From assembly GCA_947459295.1 (NCBI GenBank), contig CANHCY010000001.1, forward strand, positions 62,001 to 126,000: a DNA stretch of 64,000 bases. The letters are read 5' to 3'. This DNA is from Chitinophagaceae bacterium. Its GTDB lineage: Bacteria; Bacteroidota; Bacteroidia; Chitinophagales; Chitinophagaceae. A program made the position numbers and the translations under genes. The notes below the pieces were generated by a model that was given only the letters and a program-made list of their open reading frames with translations, ran no database searches and was not told the DNA's origin. Shown in pieces: positions 53,150-62,801 of this stretch. How positions within the stretch are numbered: the first letter of the stretch is position 1; every line of letters starts with the position of its first letter.

Positions 53150-53901
53150 TGTTTAAAAGAATTGAGAATCATTCTTACAATCTAAATACTGGCTTTCCAA
53201 TTACCCAGTCCGTAATTAGTGGATCTCAGAATGGGAGTATTTTTCAATTTGGGCAAAACTATTTTATTCTTCACAAAGCAGGATTTTCATCGTTAATTCA
53301 TTCAACTAATTGTTTTGAAGAATTGCTAGAATTATTTAGAAGTGAATGCATTCCTGAATATTTTCATTTGTATAATTCCCCTGAAGTTTTGATAGATAAA
53401 CTTAAAGAATTGAGTTCTGAATTCAGTTTTAAAATTAGAACTAGAATCCGACTTGAATATATAAGTAAAGATTTGTTAAATGTGAATAAAATTGATGGAT
53501 TTATCGTTGAAAAGGTAAGTAGTTCCAATTTTGATCATTTTCAAGAATTAGGTCTTATGCTTGATTCAAAATTTTGGAATAGTAAAGATGATTTTATTTC
53601 AGGAGCTAGAGGGGTAGTTGCTACAGATAACAAAGGAAATCCTGTAAGTATATGTTATGCAGCTTCATTGTCAAATCAGAAAGCAGAAATTGATGTTCTG
53701 ACAGTTGATAAATTTAGAGGAATGGGGTTAGCTAAACTTTTGGTATCTAATTTTGTAAATAATTGTGTTTCTGATAAAATAATTGCTAGTTGGGATTGTT
53801 TCGAAGATAATTTTGGTTCAATTAATACAGCACTTTCTCTAAAATTTCTTGAATGTAAAAAATATAATTTTTTATCATTATTCAAACATTTAAAATATTA
53901 A
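53149..53901 (+). CDS. GNAT-like N-acyltransferase
   Basis: This 250-residue protein has a C-terminal GNAT fold (about 125-240): AEIDVLTVDKFRGMGLAKLLVSNFVNNCV contains the acyl-CoA or pantetheine loop (Q/RxxGxG/A as RGMGLA), followed by WDCFEDNFGSINTALSLKFLE, where Asn-Ser matches the usual end motif. The N-terminal half is of an unfamiliar type. Because it ends the ACP-SDR-ligase-NeuD run, with ATG overlap, it is the best candidate for the transferase that uses the acyl-ACP. Confidence 0.8.
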   Translation: MFKRIENHSYNLNTGFPITQSVISGSQNGSIFQFGQNYFILHKAGFSSLIHSTNCFEELLELFRSECIPEYFHLYNSPEVLIDKLKELSSEFSFKIRTRIRLEYISKDLLNVNKIDGFIVEKVSSSNFDHFQELGLMLDSKFWNSKDDFISGARGVVATDNKGNPVSICYAASLSNQKAEIDVLTVDKFRGMGLAKLLVSNFVNNCVSDKIIASWDCFEDNFGSINTALSLKFLECKKYNFLSLFKHLKY

Positions 53902-54002
53902 AAACTCTAATTGAATGCATTTTTAAAATTAGGTTTAAAAATGAGCAAAATGTCTAATATCATTTTTTGTTTAATTCAGAGTAAAGTAAATAAAAAAAGC
54001 GT

Positions 54003-54956
54003 ATGAATTTTATTTGGAATAAAAAAGGAATGATTTTCAATCCAATAGATAGGTATGAATGGATGCAGCAATATGCCCAAGTACCCACTATTTTGGAGTT
54101 AAATGACAGATTAAGAATTTATTTTACTTGCCGTCCAAAACCTGATACTTATGGAAAATTTGTAAGTTATATTTCATTTATAGATGTGGATAAAAGTGAT
54201 CCTGAAAAAGTGCTTTACATTCATGATAAGCCTGTCCTTGATCTTGGCGTTTTAGGGTCATTTGATGAATTTGGAACTCATCCTTGTTGTTTTATCTTTA
54301 ATAAAGAAGAATTATTTTTCTATTATCAAGGATGGAGTAGACCATCTTCAGTCCCTTATGAAACTGCAATTGGACTTGCGACAAGTGATGATTTGGGATT
54401 AAGTTTTAATAAGTTTTCTAAAGGTCCCTTATTTGGCAGAAATTATCAAGATCCTTTTTTGGAAAATGGCTTTTTTGTATACTCAGAAAATCAATCTTAT
54501 TATTTATTCTATGCCTCTTGTAAGGAATGGATTAATTTATCTGGTAAGTTAGAGCCAGTTTATAAGATTGTAATGGCTACATCATCAGATGGAATTAACT
54601 GGCATCGAAAAGGAGTTGAGCTTTTTAACCCTAAATTTGATTTAGAGGCTTCCGGTCGGCCATGCGTTATCAAAATAAAGAATTTGTATCATATGTGGTT
54701 CTGCTACAGAAATGTAAAATCATTTAGAGGAGATTCAGATGGCGCATATAGGATAGGGTATGCATATTCAACGGATTTGATTAATTGGACTAGGGATGAT
54801 GATAGGTCAGGTATAGATATTTCTTCATTTGGATGGGATTCAGAAATGATTGCATATCCCTATGTATGTAAGGTAAAGGATAAATATTTTATGTTTTACA
54901 ATGGAAATAATTTTGGAAGAGACGGTTTTGGTTATGCAGAATTAATAATTAAATAA
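54003..54956 (+). CDS. Beta-propeller (GH43/GH32-like) protein of polysaccharide loci
   Basis: This 317-residue protein has no signal peptide and shows repeated five-bladed propeller strands: YAQVPTILELNDRLRIYFTCR, ELFFYYQGWSRP, YYLFYASCKEW, LYHMWFCYRN, YRIGYAYSTDLINWTRDDD and YFMFYNGNNFGRDGFG. This resembles GH32/43/68-like glycosidase folds. Clear catalytic acids could not be assigned with certainty. Similar proteins occur inside O-antigen clusters and might trim, transfer or bind sugars in the cytoplasm. A 101-bp AT-rich gap separates it from the acyltransferase cassette. Confidence 0.75.
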   Translation: MNFIWNKKGMIFNPIDRYEWMQQYAQVPTILELNDRLRIYFTCRPKPDTYGKFVSYISFIDVDKSDPEKVLYIHDKPVLDLGVLGSFDEFGTHPCCFIFNKEELFFYYQGWSRPSSVPYETAIGLATSDDLGLSFNKFSKGPLFGRNYQDPFLENGFFVYSENQSYYLFYASCKEWINLSGKLEPVYKIVMATSSDGINWHRKGVELFNPKFDLEASGRPCVIKIKNLYHMWFCYRNVKSFRGDSDGAYRIGYAYSTDLINWTRDDDRSGIDISSFGWDSEMIAYPYVCKVKDKYFMFYNGNNFGRDGFGYAELIIK

Positions 54957-54962
54957 TTAAAT

Positions 54963-55688
54963 ATGAATATTGAACGACAACATCAAGGAGTTTTTGAGTA
55001 CAAAAAATTTGATGGTAGAAGAGATGATTATTATGAAACATTAAATCAATATAGGGGTTTGGATATTCCTTTGCAGGATTTAGTTGAAAATTTCACCTGT
55101 TTTACAGGTCATATGAGTTTATCAAGGTATCTTGGACTGTATGAATTATACAAGCAGACTTTAGGAGTAGCGGGCCACATTGCAGAGGTAGGCACGTTTA
55201 AGGGTTCTTCATTTTTTCTATTTGCTAAATTGATTAAAATTTTTGAAAGTGAGTCGTTGACACAAGTTCACGGTTTTGATTGGTTCGGTGGTATGGAGAC
55301 AGATAAAGTAGCGGATTTTAAAGTTGAAAAAGGAAGTTATCAAGCTGATGAGGCAACTGTTAGAAAACTTATTGAGATTCAACAATTGGGGAATATAGCA
55401 TTTTTGCATAAGTTAGATGTCACAAAAGAATTGGACGTTTTTTTAAAAAAATACAATCATCTTCAGTTTAAAATGGTTTTTTTAGACGCCGGATTGTATG
55501 AAGTGGTAACAGTTGCGCTGCCATTGCTTTGGGAGAGATTGACACCTGGGGGTATTTTAATAATGGATCAGTATAATCATGAGTTATCACCCGGCGAAAC
55601 TATGGCTGTTAGAGAAATTCTGCCTAATGCCAAAGTCAAAACACTTCCTAATATATGGATGCCATCTGCATATATCATTAAAGAATAA
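54963..55688 (+). CDS. TylF/MycF-like class I SAM-dependent methyltransferase
   Basis: This 241-residue protein has SAM motif I in GHIAEVGTFKGSSFFLFAKL, an acidic strand in VHGFDWFGGM, and metal/substrate-type segment MVFLDAGLYEVVTVALPLLWERLTPGGILIMDQYN. The pattern fits the TylF macrocin O-methyltransferase family, which methylates sugar hydroxyls. It likely adds an O-methyl group to a sugar of the repeat unit. Confidence 0.82.
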   Translation: MNIERQHQGVFEYKKFDGRRDDYYETLNQYRGLDIPLQDLVENFTCFTGHMSLSRYLGLYELYKQTLGVAGHIAEVGTFKGSSFFLFAKLIKIFESESLTQVHGFDWFGGMETDKVADFKVEKGSYQADEATVRKLIEIQQLGNIAFLHKLDVTKELDVFLKKYNHLQFKMVFLDAGLYEVVTVALPLLWERLTPGGILIMDQYNHELSPGETMAVREILPNAKVKTLPNIWMPSAYIIKE

Positions 55689-55755
55689 TTATTTCCTGAT
55701 AGTTAATTAGTAATATTGAAATTTGAGTCTATATCAATTGAATTACAAATAATAC

Positions 55756-57270
55756 ATGTCCAATAATAGGATTATTTTAAAGAATAGTATTTTATTAAAC
55801 ATCAAATTTTTAGTAACCAGTTTTTCAGGGTTAATAGTAACACGTATACTGTTTAAGTTTTTTGGTGTATCTGACTATGGAATAGTTAGTGTTGTAAGTA
55901 GCTTAGTAATAATTATTGGTTTAATTAATGCATCTATGGTAACTACTACATTTAGATTTTTATCATTAGCGAATGCATCAAGCGATGAATTTAGAATAAA
56001 TAAAGTATTTAATATAAGTTTCACTATTCATTTAGTTATCGGAGTACTAATCATTTTTTTATCTGAAAAATTCGGAGTTTGGTATGTAATAAACAATTTA
56101 AATCTTCCTCCTCAAAGAGTCCCTGATGCATTATTTCTTTTTCGGGTTTTAGTATATACAAGTGCGATTAGTTTGGTAAGTGTACCATATCAAGGAGTTT
56201 TATATTCCAATGAAAATTTTTTTATTATTTCAATGATCGAGATTGTTAAATCTTTATCTCTATTAATCTTGTACAGTAGTATGCGTTTCTTTACATTGAA
56301 TAAGATAGTTAATTATTCAATAGTAAATGCTATTGTGACATTAGTTGTCGCGGGTTTATATATTATATATTGTATAAAATATAACAAAACGTCAGTAAGA
56401 TTGAAATTTCAAAACAAGTTGAGTGAATATAAAGAAATGTTTTTTTTTTCTACTTGGGTTTTATTAGGAGCAACTGCTCAAACTGCAAAAGATACTGGAT
56501 CTCAACTAGTTCTAAATAAATTTTTTGGCACTGTTGTTAATTCTTCGTTTGGTATAGCAGCTAGTATTAGTATTTTTGTCAGAATATTATCTAATAATAT
56601 TGTACAAGCTGCAACACCACAAATTATTTCAAGTAGTTCATCTGTAAATAGTCAAAGAGGGTTGCAACTTGTCACCTATCTTAGTAAGTATTCCTTTTTT
56701 TTACTATTCATAACTACACTCCCATTTCTGTTGGAAACAGAGTTGGTCATAAAATATTGGCTTGGAGACGTGCCAATATATGCAGTAGTTTTTTGTAAAT
56801 TAATGTTGTTTATTGGATTAATTGATAGTCTATCTTCCAGTTTTTCAGCATTTATTTCTTCGTCTGAAAAGATAAAATGGTTTCAAATCACCACAAGTTC
56901 TGTACTGATTTTTGGTTTACTTTTTTCTTATCTGCTTTTCAAGATGGGATATCCACCTCAATATATTTCTTTAATTTATATAGGAACATCAATATTTAAT
57001 TTGTTTATTGTCCTTTTACTAATGAAAAAATTATTAAAATTCAATATTCATTTCTTATTTAAAGTTTCTTATTCAAGAGTAATTAAAGTTCTTGCAACAA
57101 CTTCACCAATATTTATTCTAATTCCGAAAATAGCTATAATTGAATTTAGATTTATTTATGTAGCAATTATTTCTGGAATTTGGTCAATTTCCTCAATTTA
57201 CTTCTTCGGTTTAGAATCAAACGAAAGAAAAAGTATTTCTAATTTTGTAATTCATTTTTTTAAACGTTGA
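55756..57270 (+). CDS. wzx: Oligosaccharide repeat-unit flippase (Wzx type)
   Basis: This 504-residue membrane protein has 12 or more hydrophobic helices and the MATE/MVF-type pattern: IKFLVTSFSGLIVTRILFKFFGVSDYGIVSVVSSLV at the start, paired helices with FSTWVLLGATAQTAKDTGSQLVLNKFFGTVVNSSFGIA in the middle. It should flip the lipid-linked repeat unit across the inner membrane. With the Wzy-like gene at 60416 it defines a Wzx/Wzy-dependent locus. The upstream gap is 67 bp without a clear promoter. Confidence 0.88.
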   Translation: MSNNRIILKNSILLNIKFLVTSFSGLIVTRILFKFFGVSDYGIVSVVSSLVIIIGLINASMVTTTFRFLSLANASSDEFRINKVFNISFTIHLVIGVLIIFLSEKFGVWYVINNLNLPPQRVPDALFLFRVLVYTSAISLVSVPYQGVLYSNENFFIISMIEIVKSLSLLILYSSMRFFTLNKIVNYSIVNAIVTLVVAGLYIIYCIKYNKTSVRLKFQNKLSEYKEMFFFSTWVLLGATAQTAKDTGSQLVLNKFFGTVVNSSFGIAASISIFVRILSNNIVQAATPQIISSSSSVNSQRGLQLVTYLSKYSFFLLFITTLPFLLETELVIKYWLGDVPIYAVVFCKLMLFIGLIDSLSSSFSAFISSSEKIKWFQITTSSVLIFGLLFSYLLFKMGYPPQYISLIYIGTSIFNLFIVLLLMKKLLKFNIHFLFKVSYSRVIKVLATTSPIFILIPKIAIIEFRFIYVAIISGIWSISSIYFFGLESNERKSISNFVIHFFKR

Positions 57271-57273
57271 TTC

Positions 57274-58239
57274 ATGTTCAATACAACTAGATATGCCCCT
57301 GTTTTAATTTGTACATTGCATAGGGATGTTCTTTTTAAGCAATGTATCGAATCGCTCGCAGCTTGTGATTATGCACAATTAACGGATCTTTATATATGTG
57401 TTGACTTTCCATATAATGAATCTCAATTTTTTGGATATAATAATATAATCAATTATTTGCCTTCTATTAAAGGGTTTAAAACTTTAAATATAACCATTAG
57501 AGAAAAAAATTTCGGGGTCAATGAAAATTGGTCGAAAATGCAACAATTTGTTTTTCTTGAACATGACAGAATTATAATTTCAGAAGATGATAATATTTTT
57601 GCAAAGTCTTTTTTGGATTTTGTTAACAAAGGCTTGGAAAAATTTAAAGATAACCGTAAAATATTTAGTATTTCCGGTTATAATTTTCCAATCAATTTAC
57701 CTGATGATTTGCTGTCTAACATTTATCTTTGGCCTGGATTTGCGGGGTGGGGAGTTGGTTTATGGAGGGATAGGTATTACCAAGCGAAAGAAACGTTTGA
57801 AAATTTAGATTTAAGTATCCATTACAAAAAAAGGTTCTTCAGTGATTCCAAAAAGGTATGGAGATTGCATAATGTTGCTAATCATATAGTGCCTAGTTTG
57901 TTAGCATGTGTAATGAAAAAAGTATTTTTAGGTGATGTACATTATTGTTTATTCATTAATGAAAAAAATATGTTATCAGTTTTTCCTCCTGTTAGTTTAG
58001 TAAAGAACTTGGGTCAGGATGGAAGTGGAGTGAATAGCGGCGTTGACAAACTAAATATTTATTTAAATCAACCTATCTATAATAAAAAAATAAATTGGGA
58101 GTTTTATCCAATCGAAAATGCCAAAATAAATAAATTAATATATAATCATTTTAAAATTAGTTTTTTGAGTAAAATAAAACTTTGTATTAATTTATTTAGG
58201 TATCATCTTTTTTCAAATCTAAATGCATCTAAATATTAA
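57274..58239 (+). CDS. GT-A fold glycosyltransferase
   Basis: This 321-residue protein starts with YAPVLICTLHRDVLFKQCIESLAAC, a GT2-like opening, and has a DxD-like motif in RIIISEDDNIFAKSFLDF. The overall pattern (a lysine-rich middle, IFSISGYNFP, WPGFAGWGVGLWRDRY) is like GNT-I/GT13-related bacterial transferases. No membrane helices. Donor and acceptor are unknown. It begins 3 bp after the flippase gene. Confidence 0.8.
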   Translation: MFNTTRYAPVLICTLHRDVLFKQCIESLAACDYAQLTDLYICVDFPYNESQFFGYNNIINYLPSIKGFKTLNITIREKNFGVNENWSKMQQFVFLEHDRIIISEDDNIFAKSFLDFVNKGLEKFKDNRKIFSISGYNFPINLPDDLLSNIYLWPGFAGWGVGLWRDRYYQAKETFENLDLSIHYKKRFFSDSKKVWRLHNVANHIVPSLLACVMKKVFLGDVHYCLFINEKNMLSVFPPVSLVKNLGQDGSGVNSGVDKLNIYLNQPIYNKKINWEFYPIENAKINKLIYNHFKISFLSKIKLCINLFRYHLFSNLNASKY

Positions 58240-58249
58240 ATCTATTTTA

Positions 58250-59170
58250 ATGAATAATGAACAAATAAAATCGCCTTTAGTTTCTCATAGTGAAATTAAG
58301 CACCTTTTTGATTTATCTACAAAAAGTCTAACTCAAGATTACAAAAAATTTAATATTGACACCAGGAATTTGTTTAAGGATATTGATATAATTTCAGCCT
58401 ATCAGTGTAATTTTACAGGGTATAAGTTTTATTATCCACCAATTCAAGGAGATTCTAAGTTTTACGAAGAATGTAGTAAGATAAGTTGGTATTATGTTCC
58501 GTGGAAATGGGAACATGAAGAGATATTAAAATTCTTGAAAAATGATGATAAGATATTAGAAGTTGGCTCAGGTAGTTCCGGCTTTATTAATGGTCTCATT
58601 GATAAAAAGATACTTGATTGTACTGGGCTAGAATTAAATAGAGAACAAGTAGTTATTGCTTCAAGTCGAGGTTTAAACGTTTTAAATGAGTCTATTGAAA
58701 ATCATTCATTGCGCAACAGGTTGTATTACGATATTGTTTGTAGTTTTCAAGTTTTAGAACACGTTTATGATGTAAAATCGTTTATTCAGTCATCATTAGA
58801 TGCTTTAAAAATCGGGGGAAAATTAATTATTAGTGTCCCAAACAATGGATCATATGTTTATGACTCTAAAAACATATTTAATTCACCGCCGCATCATGTT
58901 GGAATGTGGGATGAAGCATCTCTTACAAGCGTTGCTAATCTGTTTGATCTACAATTAGAATGTATAATTACAGAACCAATACAAGAACATCATAAAGATT
59001 TCTTTTTTCATGTAGTTTATAAAAATACATTTAATTTCATCTATAAGTTCAGACTTTTAAGAAAAGTTTTCGAACTAACCATTGCTAAATACTTTCTTAA
59101 TCATATTTTAAATTATACAACTAAATGGATTCCAGGTCATACAATAATTGCAGTGTATAAAAAAAAGTAA
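58250..59170 (+). CDS. Class I SAM-dependent methyltransferase
   Basis: This 306-residue protein has SAM motif I ILEVGSGSSGFINGLI, motif II near LNREQVVIASSRGLNV, motif III in VCSFQVLEHVYDVKSFI and GGKLIISVPNNGS. It matches Methyltransf_11/23-type proteins of polysaccharide loci. An ATG at 58223 would add nine residues and overlap the preceding gene by 17 bp; the ATG at 58250 lies after that stop and is preferred, though not proven. A sugar hydroxyl or carboxyl is the likely acceptor. Confidence 0.82.
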   Translation: MNNEQIKSPLVSHSEIKHLFDLSTKSLTQDYKKFNIDTRNLFKDIDIISAYQCNFTGYKFYYPPIQGDSKFYEECSKISWYYVPWKWEHEEILKFLKNDDKILEVGSGSSGFINGLIDKKILDCTGLELNREQVVIASSRGLNVLNESIENHSLRNRLYYDIVCSFQVLEHVYDVKSFIQSSLDALKIGGKLIISVPNNGSYVYDSKNIFNSPPHHVGMWDEASLTSVANLFDLQLECIITEPIQEHHKDFFFHVVYKNTFNFIYKFRLLRKVFELTIAKYFLNHILNYTTKWIPGHTIIAVYKKK

Positions 59171-59185
59171 GTAAAATACATTTTA

Positions 59186-60370
59186 ATGAAAGTTTTATGG
59201 TTCACAAATGTTCCTATTAAATTTAATCAAGAATCTAAAGGAACAGGCACTTGGATGAATAGCTTATTGAATGAGGTTAAAAATAAAATTCAATTAACTG
59301 TATGCTATTATGGTTTGGTAAATGACGATTTTTATTCAGATAACGTATCCTTTATTGTTTTACAAAGAAAAAAATATCATCATCTTATTAACACAAATTT
59401 TTACAATAAAAGAATCACAAATAAATATCTAGAAATTATTGATAAGGTTAAGCCTGATGTTATTCATATTCATGGAACTGAAAATGATTTTTCGAATATT
59501 TTAAGGCACAAGAATAGGTTACCCCCTATTGTAATTTCAATACAAGGTAATCTCACCATTTATAAACATTTTTATTTTCGAGGCACTTCGATTTTGAAAT
59601 GTATTTTAACTCTTAATTTTAAGTTTTTATTGTATTATTTATGGTTTTCAAATAAAAGTACTAACGAAAGGATAGCTTTATCCAATTTATCAAATGTTTT
59701 TGGCAGAACCGATTGGGATTTTAGGATTACGAGAGTCCTTGCTCCTATGTCTAATTATTTTAGAGTTGGTGAAATTCTAAGAGATGATTTTTATATCAAT
59801 GAATGGAGGTACAATAAAAATGGAAAAATAGTTATTTATACTACAACAGGAGATTCTGTTTATAAGGGTTTGGAAGTAATATTTCAGTCGATTAATATTC
59901 TAAATGGATTTGGTTTAGAATTTGAATGGCGGGTTGCCGGAATTTCATCAGATAATTCTCTTGTCAGATTGATGAAATTTGAATCTTTATATAAAAACAA
60001 ATCGAATTTGATTTTACTAGGTCCGTTAAATTCCAACGATATTGTCAATGAAATGTTAAATGCACATCTATATGTGAGTACTTCACATATAGAAAATAGT
60101 CCGAATTCTTTATGTGAGGCTTTATTAATTGGTATGCCATGTGTAACTTCTTTGGCAGGCGGGACAAGTAGCCTTGTAACTGACAAAATAGATGGTTTGT
60201 TAATACAAAATGGAGATCCTTGGAGTTTATCTGGTGCTATTATTGATTTATTGTCAGATAAAAATAAATTGATAGAATTAGGGAAAAATGCAAGACGTAG
60301 AGCTTTGATTAGACATGGTAAAGAAAATGTAGTTAATGAACTTTTACTTGGCTATCGTAGAATTTTGTAA
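59186..60370 (+). CDS. Glycosyltransferase family 4 (GT-B)
   Basis: This 394-residue GT-B protein has an N-terminal acceptor domain (VLWFTNVPIKFNQES, VDVIHIHGTENDF-like strand) and a C-terminal donor domain with VYKGLEVIFQSI, LILLGPLNSNDIVNEMLNA and ENSPNSLCEALLIGMPCVTSLAGGTSSLV, which holds the E-x7-E type donor motif. It is a retaining transferase by family. It probably adds one sugar of the repeat unit. Confidence 0.87.
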   Translation: MKVLWFTNVPIKFNQESKGTGTWMNSLLNEVKNKIQLTVCYYGLVNDDFYSDNVSFIVLQRKKYHHLINTNFYNKRITNKYLEIIDKVKPDVIHIHGTENDFSNILRHKNRLPPIVISIQGNLTIYKHFYFRGTSILKCILTLNFKFLLYYLWFSNKSTNERIALSNLSNVFGRTDWDFRITRVLAPMSNYFRVGEILRDDFYINEWRYNKNGKIVIYTTTGDSVYKGLEVIFQSINILNGFGLEFEWRVAGISSDNSLVRLMKFESLYKNKSNLILLGPLNSNDIVNEMLNAHLYVSTSHIENSPNSLCEALLIGMPCVTSLAGGTSSLVTDKIDGLLIQNGDPWSLSGAIIDLLSDKNKLIELGKNARRRALIRHGKENVVNELLLGYRRIL

Positions 60371-60415
60371 CTATTCAATCAGAGCAATTTAATTTATTTT
60401 CTAAAACGTAAAAAT

Positions 60416-61528
60416 TTGTATTGGTCTATTCTTTTATTCCTAATCTCTGTTCTTTTAATTCTATTTCATGAGAGTAAGAATTTATCTATATTTAAATTTT
60501 TTTTATCTTTTATTTTATCAATATTTATTGTATTTGGAAGTAAATCAATGCAAGATTTTTCAGGGTATGTAGATTTCTACAATAATTTAGATTCATTTGA
60601 CACAAAATTTTCTGGATTAAATTTAGTCCAAAGACAAATAGCATTAATTACTTCATCAAGTGGAGGTTTCGAGCCTGGATTTATATATTTAAATCGTATT
60701 TTTTTCGATCTTGGATTTACTGCTTTACAATTTTTAACATTTATCACATTTTTTACAAATTACTTTTTACTTAATTTTTTATCGAAGTATCCAAGATTTA
60801 CAGCTAGTTTGTTCTTTTTAATCTCGACACAATTTTTTTTTCAGCAGGGTAATCTGGTGAGGCAGATGTTTGCTATATCTATTCTCCTTAATGCAATAAA
60901 ATATTTGTATACTCGTAAGCTTGGTTTATTCGCTCTTTTAGTAATTTTGGCTTCATCTATACATGTTGGTTCTATGATATTTATGTCTGTTTATTTTTTT
61001 AATTCATTTTATATTAAGAGAGTTATTCTTTTTATTATTTGGCTTTGTTCTGTAATTATTTTTTATTTTCCACAATTAATTCCTCTAGATTTTGGTACTT
61101 TTGGTATTTTTTTCACAAAAGAATTAATTAAAAATGATAGTGTTGGGGATTTAGTACACTTTAATTTTATTTACAATTTTGTTTGTTTATTATTTCTAAT
61201 ATCATACGAAAAAATCTCATCACTTAAAGAAGAAAAGGTTTTATTTTTAATATTTTTTGTTGGTGTATGTCTGGGAAATTTAGTTTCTATTTCTGAATGG
61301 TTTTATCGAATTAGCTTATATTTTTTGCCTACCTTAATAATTTTACTTTCTAAAATTTATATACCTATTAAATCAATTTTCAGGATTAATTCTAAAAACA
61401 ATCAGATAATTGTGTACAGTGTTGTATTTTTATTTTTATTATTTTATCCATTTAGATTTGTAATCTTTACAAATACTACTGCAATTGGTAAAGAGGTTTA
61501 TAGTATATCAGAATTTTTTCGACATTAA
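60416..61528 (+). CDS. wzy: EpsG/Wzy-like polysaccharide polymerase
   Basis: This 370-residue membrane protein has about ten hydrophobic helices and the EpsG pattern: a loop with MQDFSGYVDFYNNLDSF after helix 2, EPGFIYLNRIFFDLG, then QFFFQQGNLVRQMFAISILLNAIKYL and ASSIHVGSMIF, with the Arg and His of the family. It would join repeat units in the periplasm. The start is TTG; the frame is open back to 60371 with no ATG, so a different rare start is possible. Confidence 0.82.
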   Translation: MYWSILLFLISVLLILFHESKNLSIFKFFLSFILSIFIVFGSKSMQDFSGYVDFYNNLDSFDTKFSGLNLVQRQIALITSSSGGFEPGFIYLNRIFFDLGFTALQFLTFITFFTNYFLLNFLSKYPRFTASLFFLISTQFFFQQGNLVRQMFAISILLNAIKYLYTRKLGLFALLVILASSIHVGSMIFMSVYFFNSFYIKRVILFIIWLCSVIIFYFPQLIPLDFGTFGIFFTKELIKNDSVGDLVHFNFIYNFVCLLFLISYEKISSLKEEKVLFLIFFVGVCLGNLVSISEWFYRISLYFLPTLIILLSKIYIPIKSIFRINSKNNQIIVYSVVFLFLLFYPFRFVIFTNTTAIGKEVYSISEFFRH

Positions 61529-61554
61529 ATTAATATTATAAATATATTACATGC

Positions 61555-62775
61555 ATGTTTAATCCCAAAAAAAGACTAGCCTCAAAACATTTTTTTTTAG
61601 GGGGAATATATCCACCTCTTGAAATAGATAATATTTCAAAAAATAGCACAAAAGGACTAGATATTGCATCTCATAATTTGCAGTTGTCATTTATACAAGG
61701 CTTAAGATTATATTATGAAGACCTTGAAGTTGTTTCTGTCTTGCCAGTATCTTCTTTTCAATTAGGTTACAATCAATTATTAGTGCCGTCATCTAACTTT
61801 ATGTTAAATGGTTCTTCTAAAAACCACAGTGTTGGTTATTTAAATTTCCCTTTTTTAAAACATTTCTTTATTTTATTTTCATTATTTTATTTTTTAAGAA
61901 ATATTTTATTTTGCAAACAAAAATATATTTTTTTTTTGTACGGCCTTAGTACCCCAAAACTATTAAGTTTATGTATTTTAAAGTTATTTAAGAACAACAT
62001 AAATATAGTAGTTTACATACCAGATCTACCAAACTACATGAGTTCGACTAAAAATATATTTTACAGATCAGCAAAATATATTGATAAAATAATTATATAT
62101 CATTTATTAAAGAAAATAGATAAATTTATTTTAATTTCAAAGCATATTGCTGGAAAATTAAATCTACTCGATAATTATATTGTGGTTGAGGGAATTTATT
62201 CGAATTTACATGCGGATACAGATTATATATCTAAAGAAGTTGTTCCTACTATTATGTATGCCGGTTCATTAGATAATTCCTATGGAGTTAAGCATCTTAT
62301 CGAGGCATTTAAGTGTCTAAAAAATAAAAATATAAAACTTTGGTTATGTGGCACAGGTCCACATGAGAAAGATTTAAAAGAATTAGCAAAGTATGATTCT
62401 AGAATAATCTTTTTTGGATTTGTAGCTCCTAATGAAGTAATACAAATGCAAAAGAAAACAACTTTACTGGTTAACCCAAGATTGTCTTTCCATGAATTTA
62501 CTTTGTATTCTTTCCCGTCCAAATTATTAGAATATTTAGCATCGGCAACTCCGACAATTACATACAGAATGAAGGGAATACCTGATGAATATTATGAATA
62601 TTGTATTATTCCTGAATCTGAATCAATTTGTGATCTAGCAAAATCTATAAATAAATATATAAATCTACCAAATCATGATTTAATCTCTTTTGGAATCAAG
62701 GCAAGAGCATTTATTTTAAGCGAAAAATCAGTGAATGTTCAATCTGAACGTATTTTTAACTACATTAATAGTTGA
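61555..62775 (+). CDS. Glycosyltransferase family 4 (GT-B)
   Basis: This 406-residue protein is GT-B like. Donor-domain signs are TIMYAGSLDNSYGVKHLIEAFKCL, KLWLCGTGPHEKDLKELA, IIFFGFVAPNEVIQMQKKTTLLVNPR and SFPSKLLEYLASATPTITYRM with the E-x-type donor loop. The N-terminal half has a hydrophobic stretch near 105-120 that may hold it at the membrane. Its stop overlaps a TTG that could start the following gene. Confidence 0.85.
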   Translation: MFNPKKRLASKHFFLGGIYPPLEIDNISKNSTKGLDIASHNLQLSFIQGLRLYYEDLEVVSVLPVSSFQLGYNQLLVPSSNFMLNGSSKNHSVGYLNFPFLKHFFILFSLFYFLRNILFCKQKYIFFLYGLSTPKLLSLCILKLFKNNINIVVYIPDLPNYMSSTKNIFYRSAKYIDKIIIYHLLKKIDKFILISKHIAGKLNLLDNYIVVEGIYSNLHADTDYISKEVVPTIMYAGSLDNSYGVKHLIEAFKCLKNKNIKLWLCGTGPHEKDLKELAKYDSRIIFFGFVAPNEVIQMQKKTTLLVNPRLSFHEFTLYSFPSKLLEYLASATPTITYRMKGIPDEYYEYCIIPESESICDLAKSINKYINLPNHDLISFGIKARAFILSEKSVNVQSERIFNYINS

Positions 62776-62801
62776 TTTTCAAAGTAAAATTTAAAGAATA
62801 T

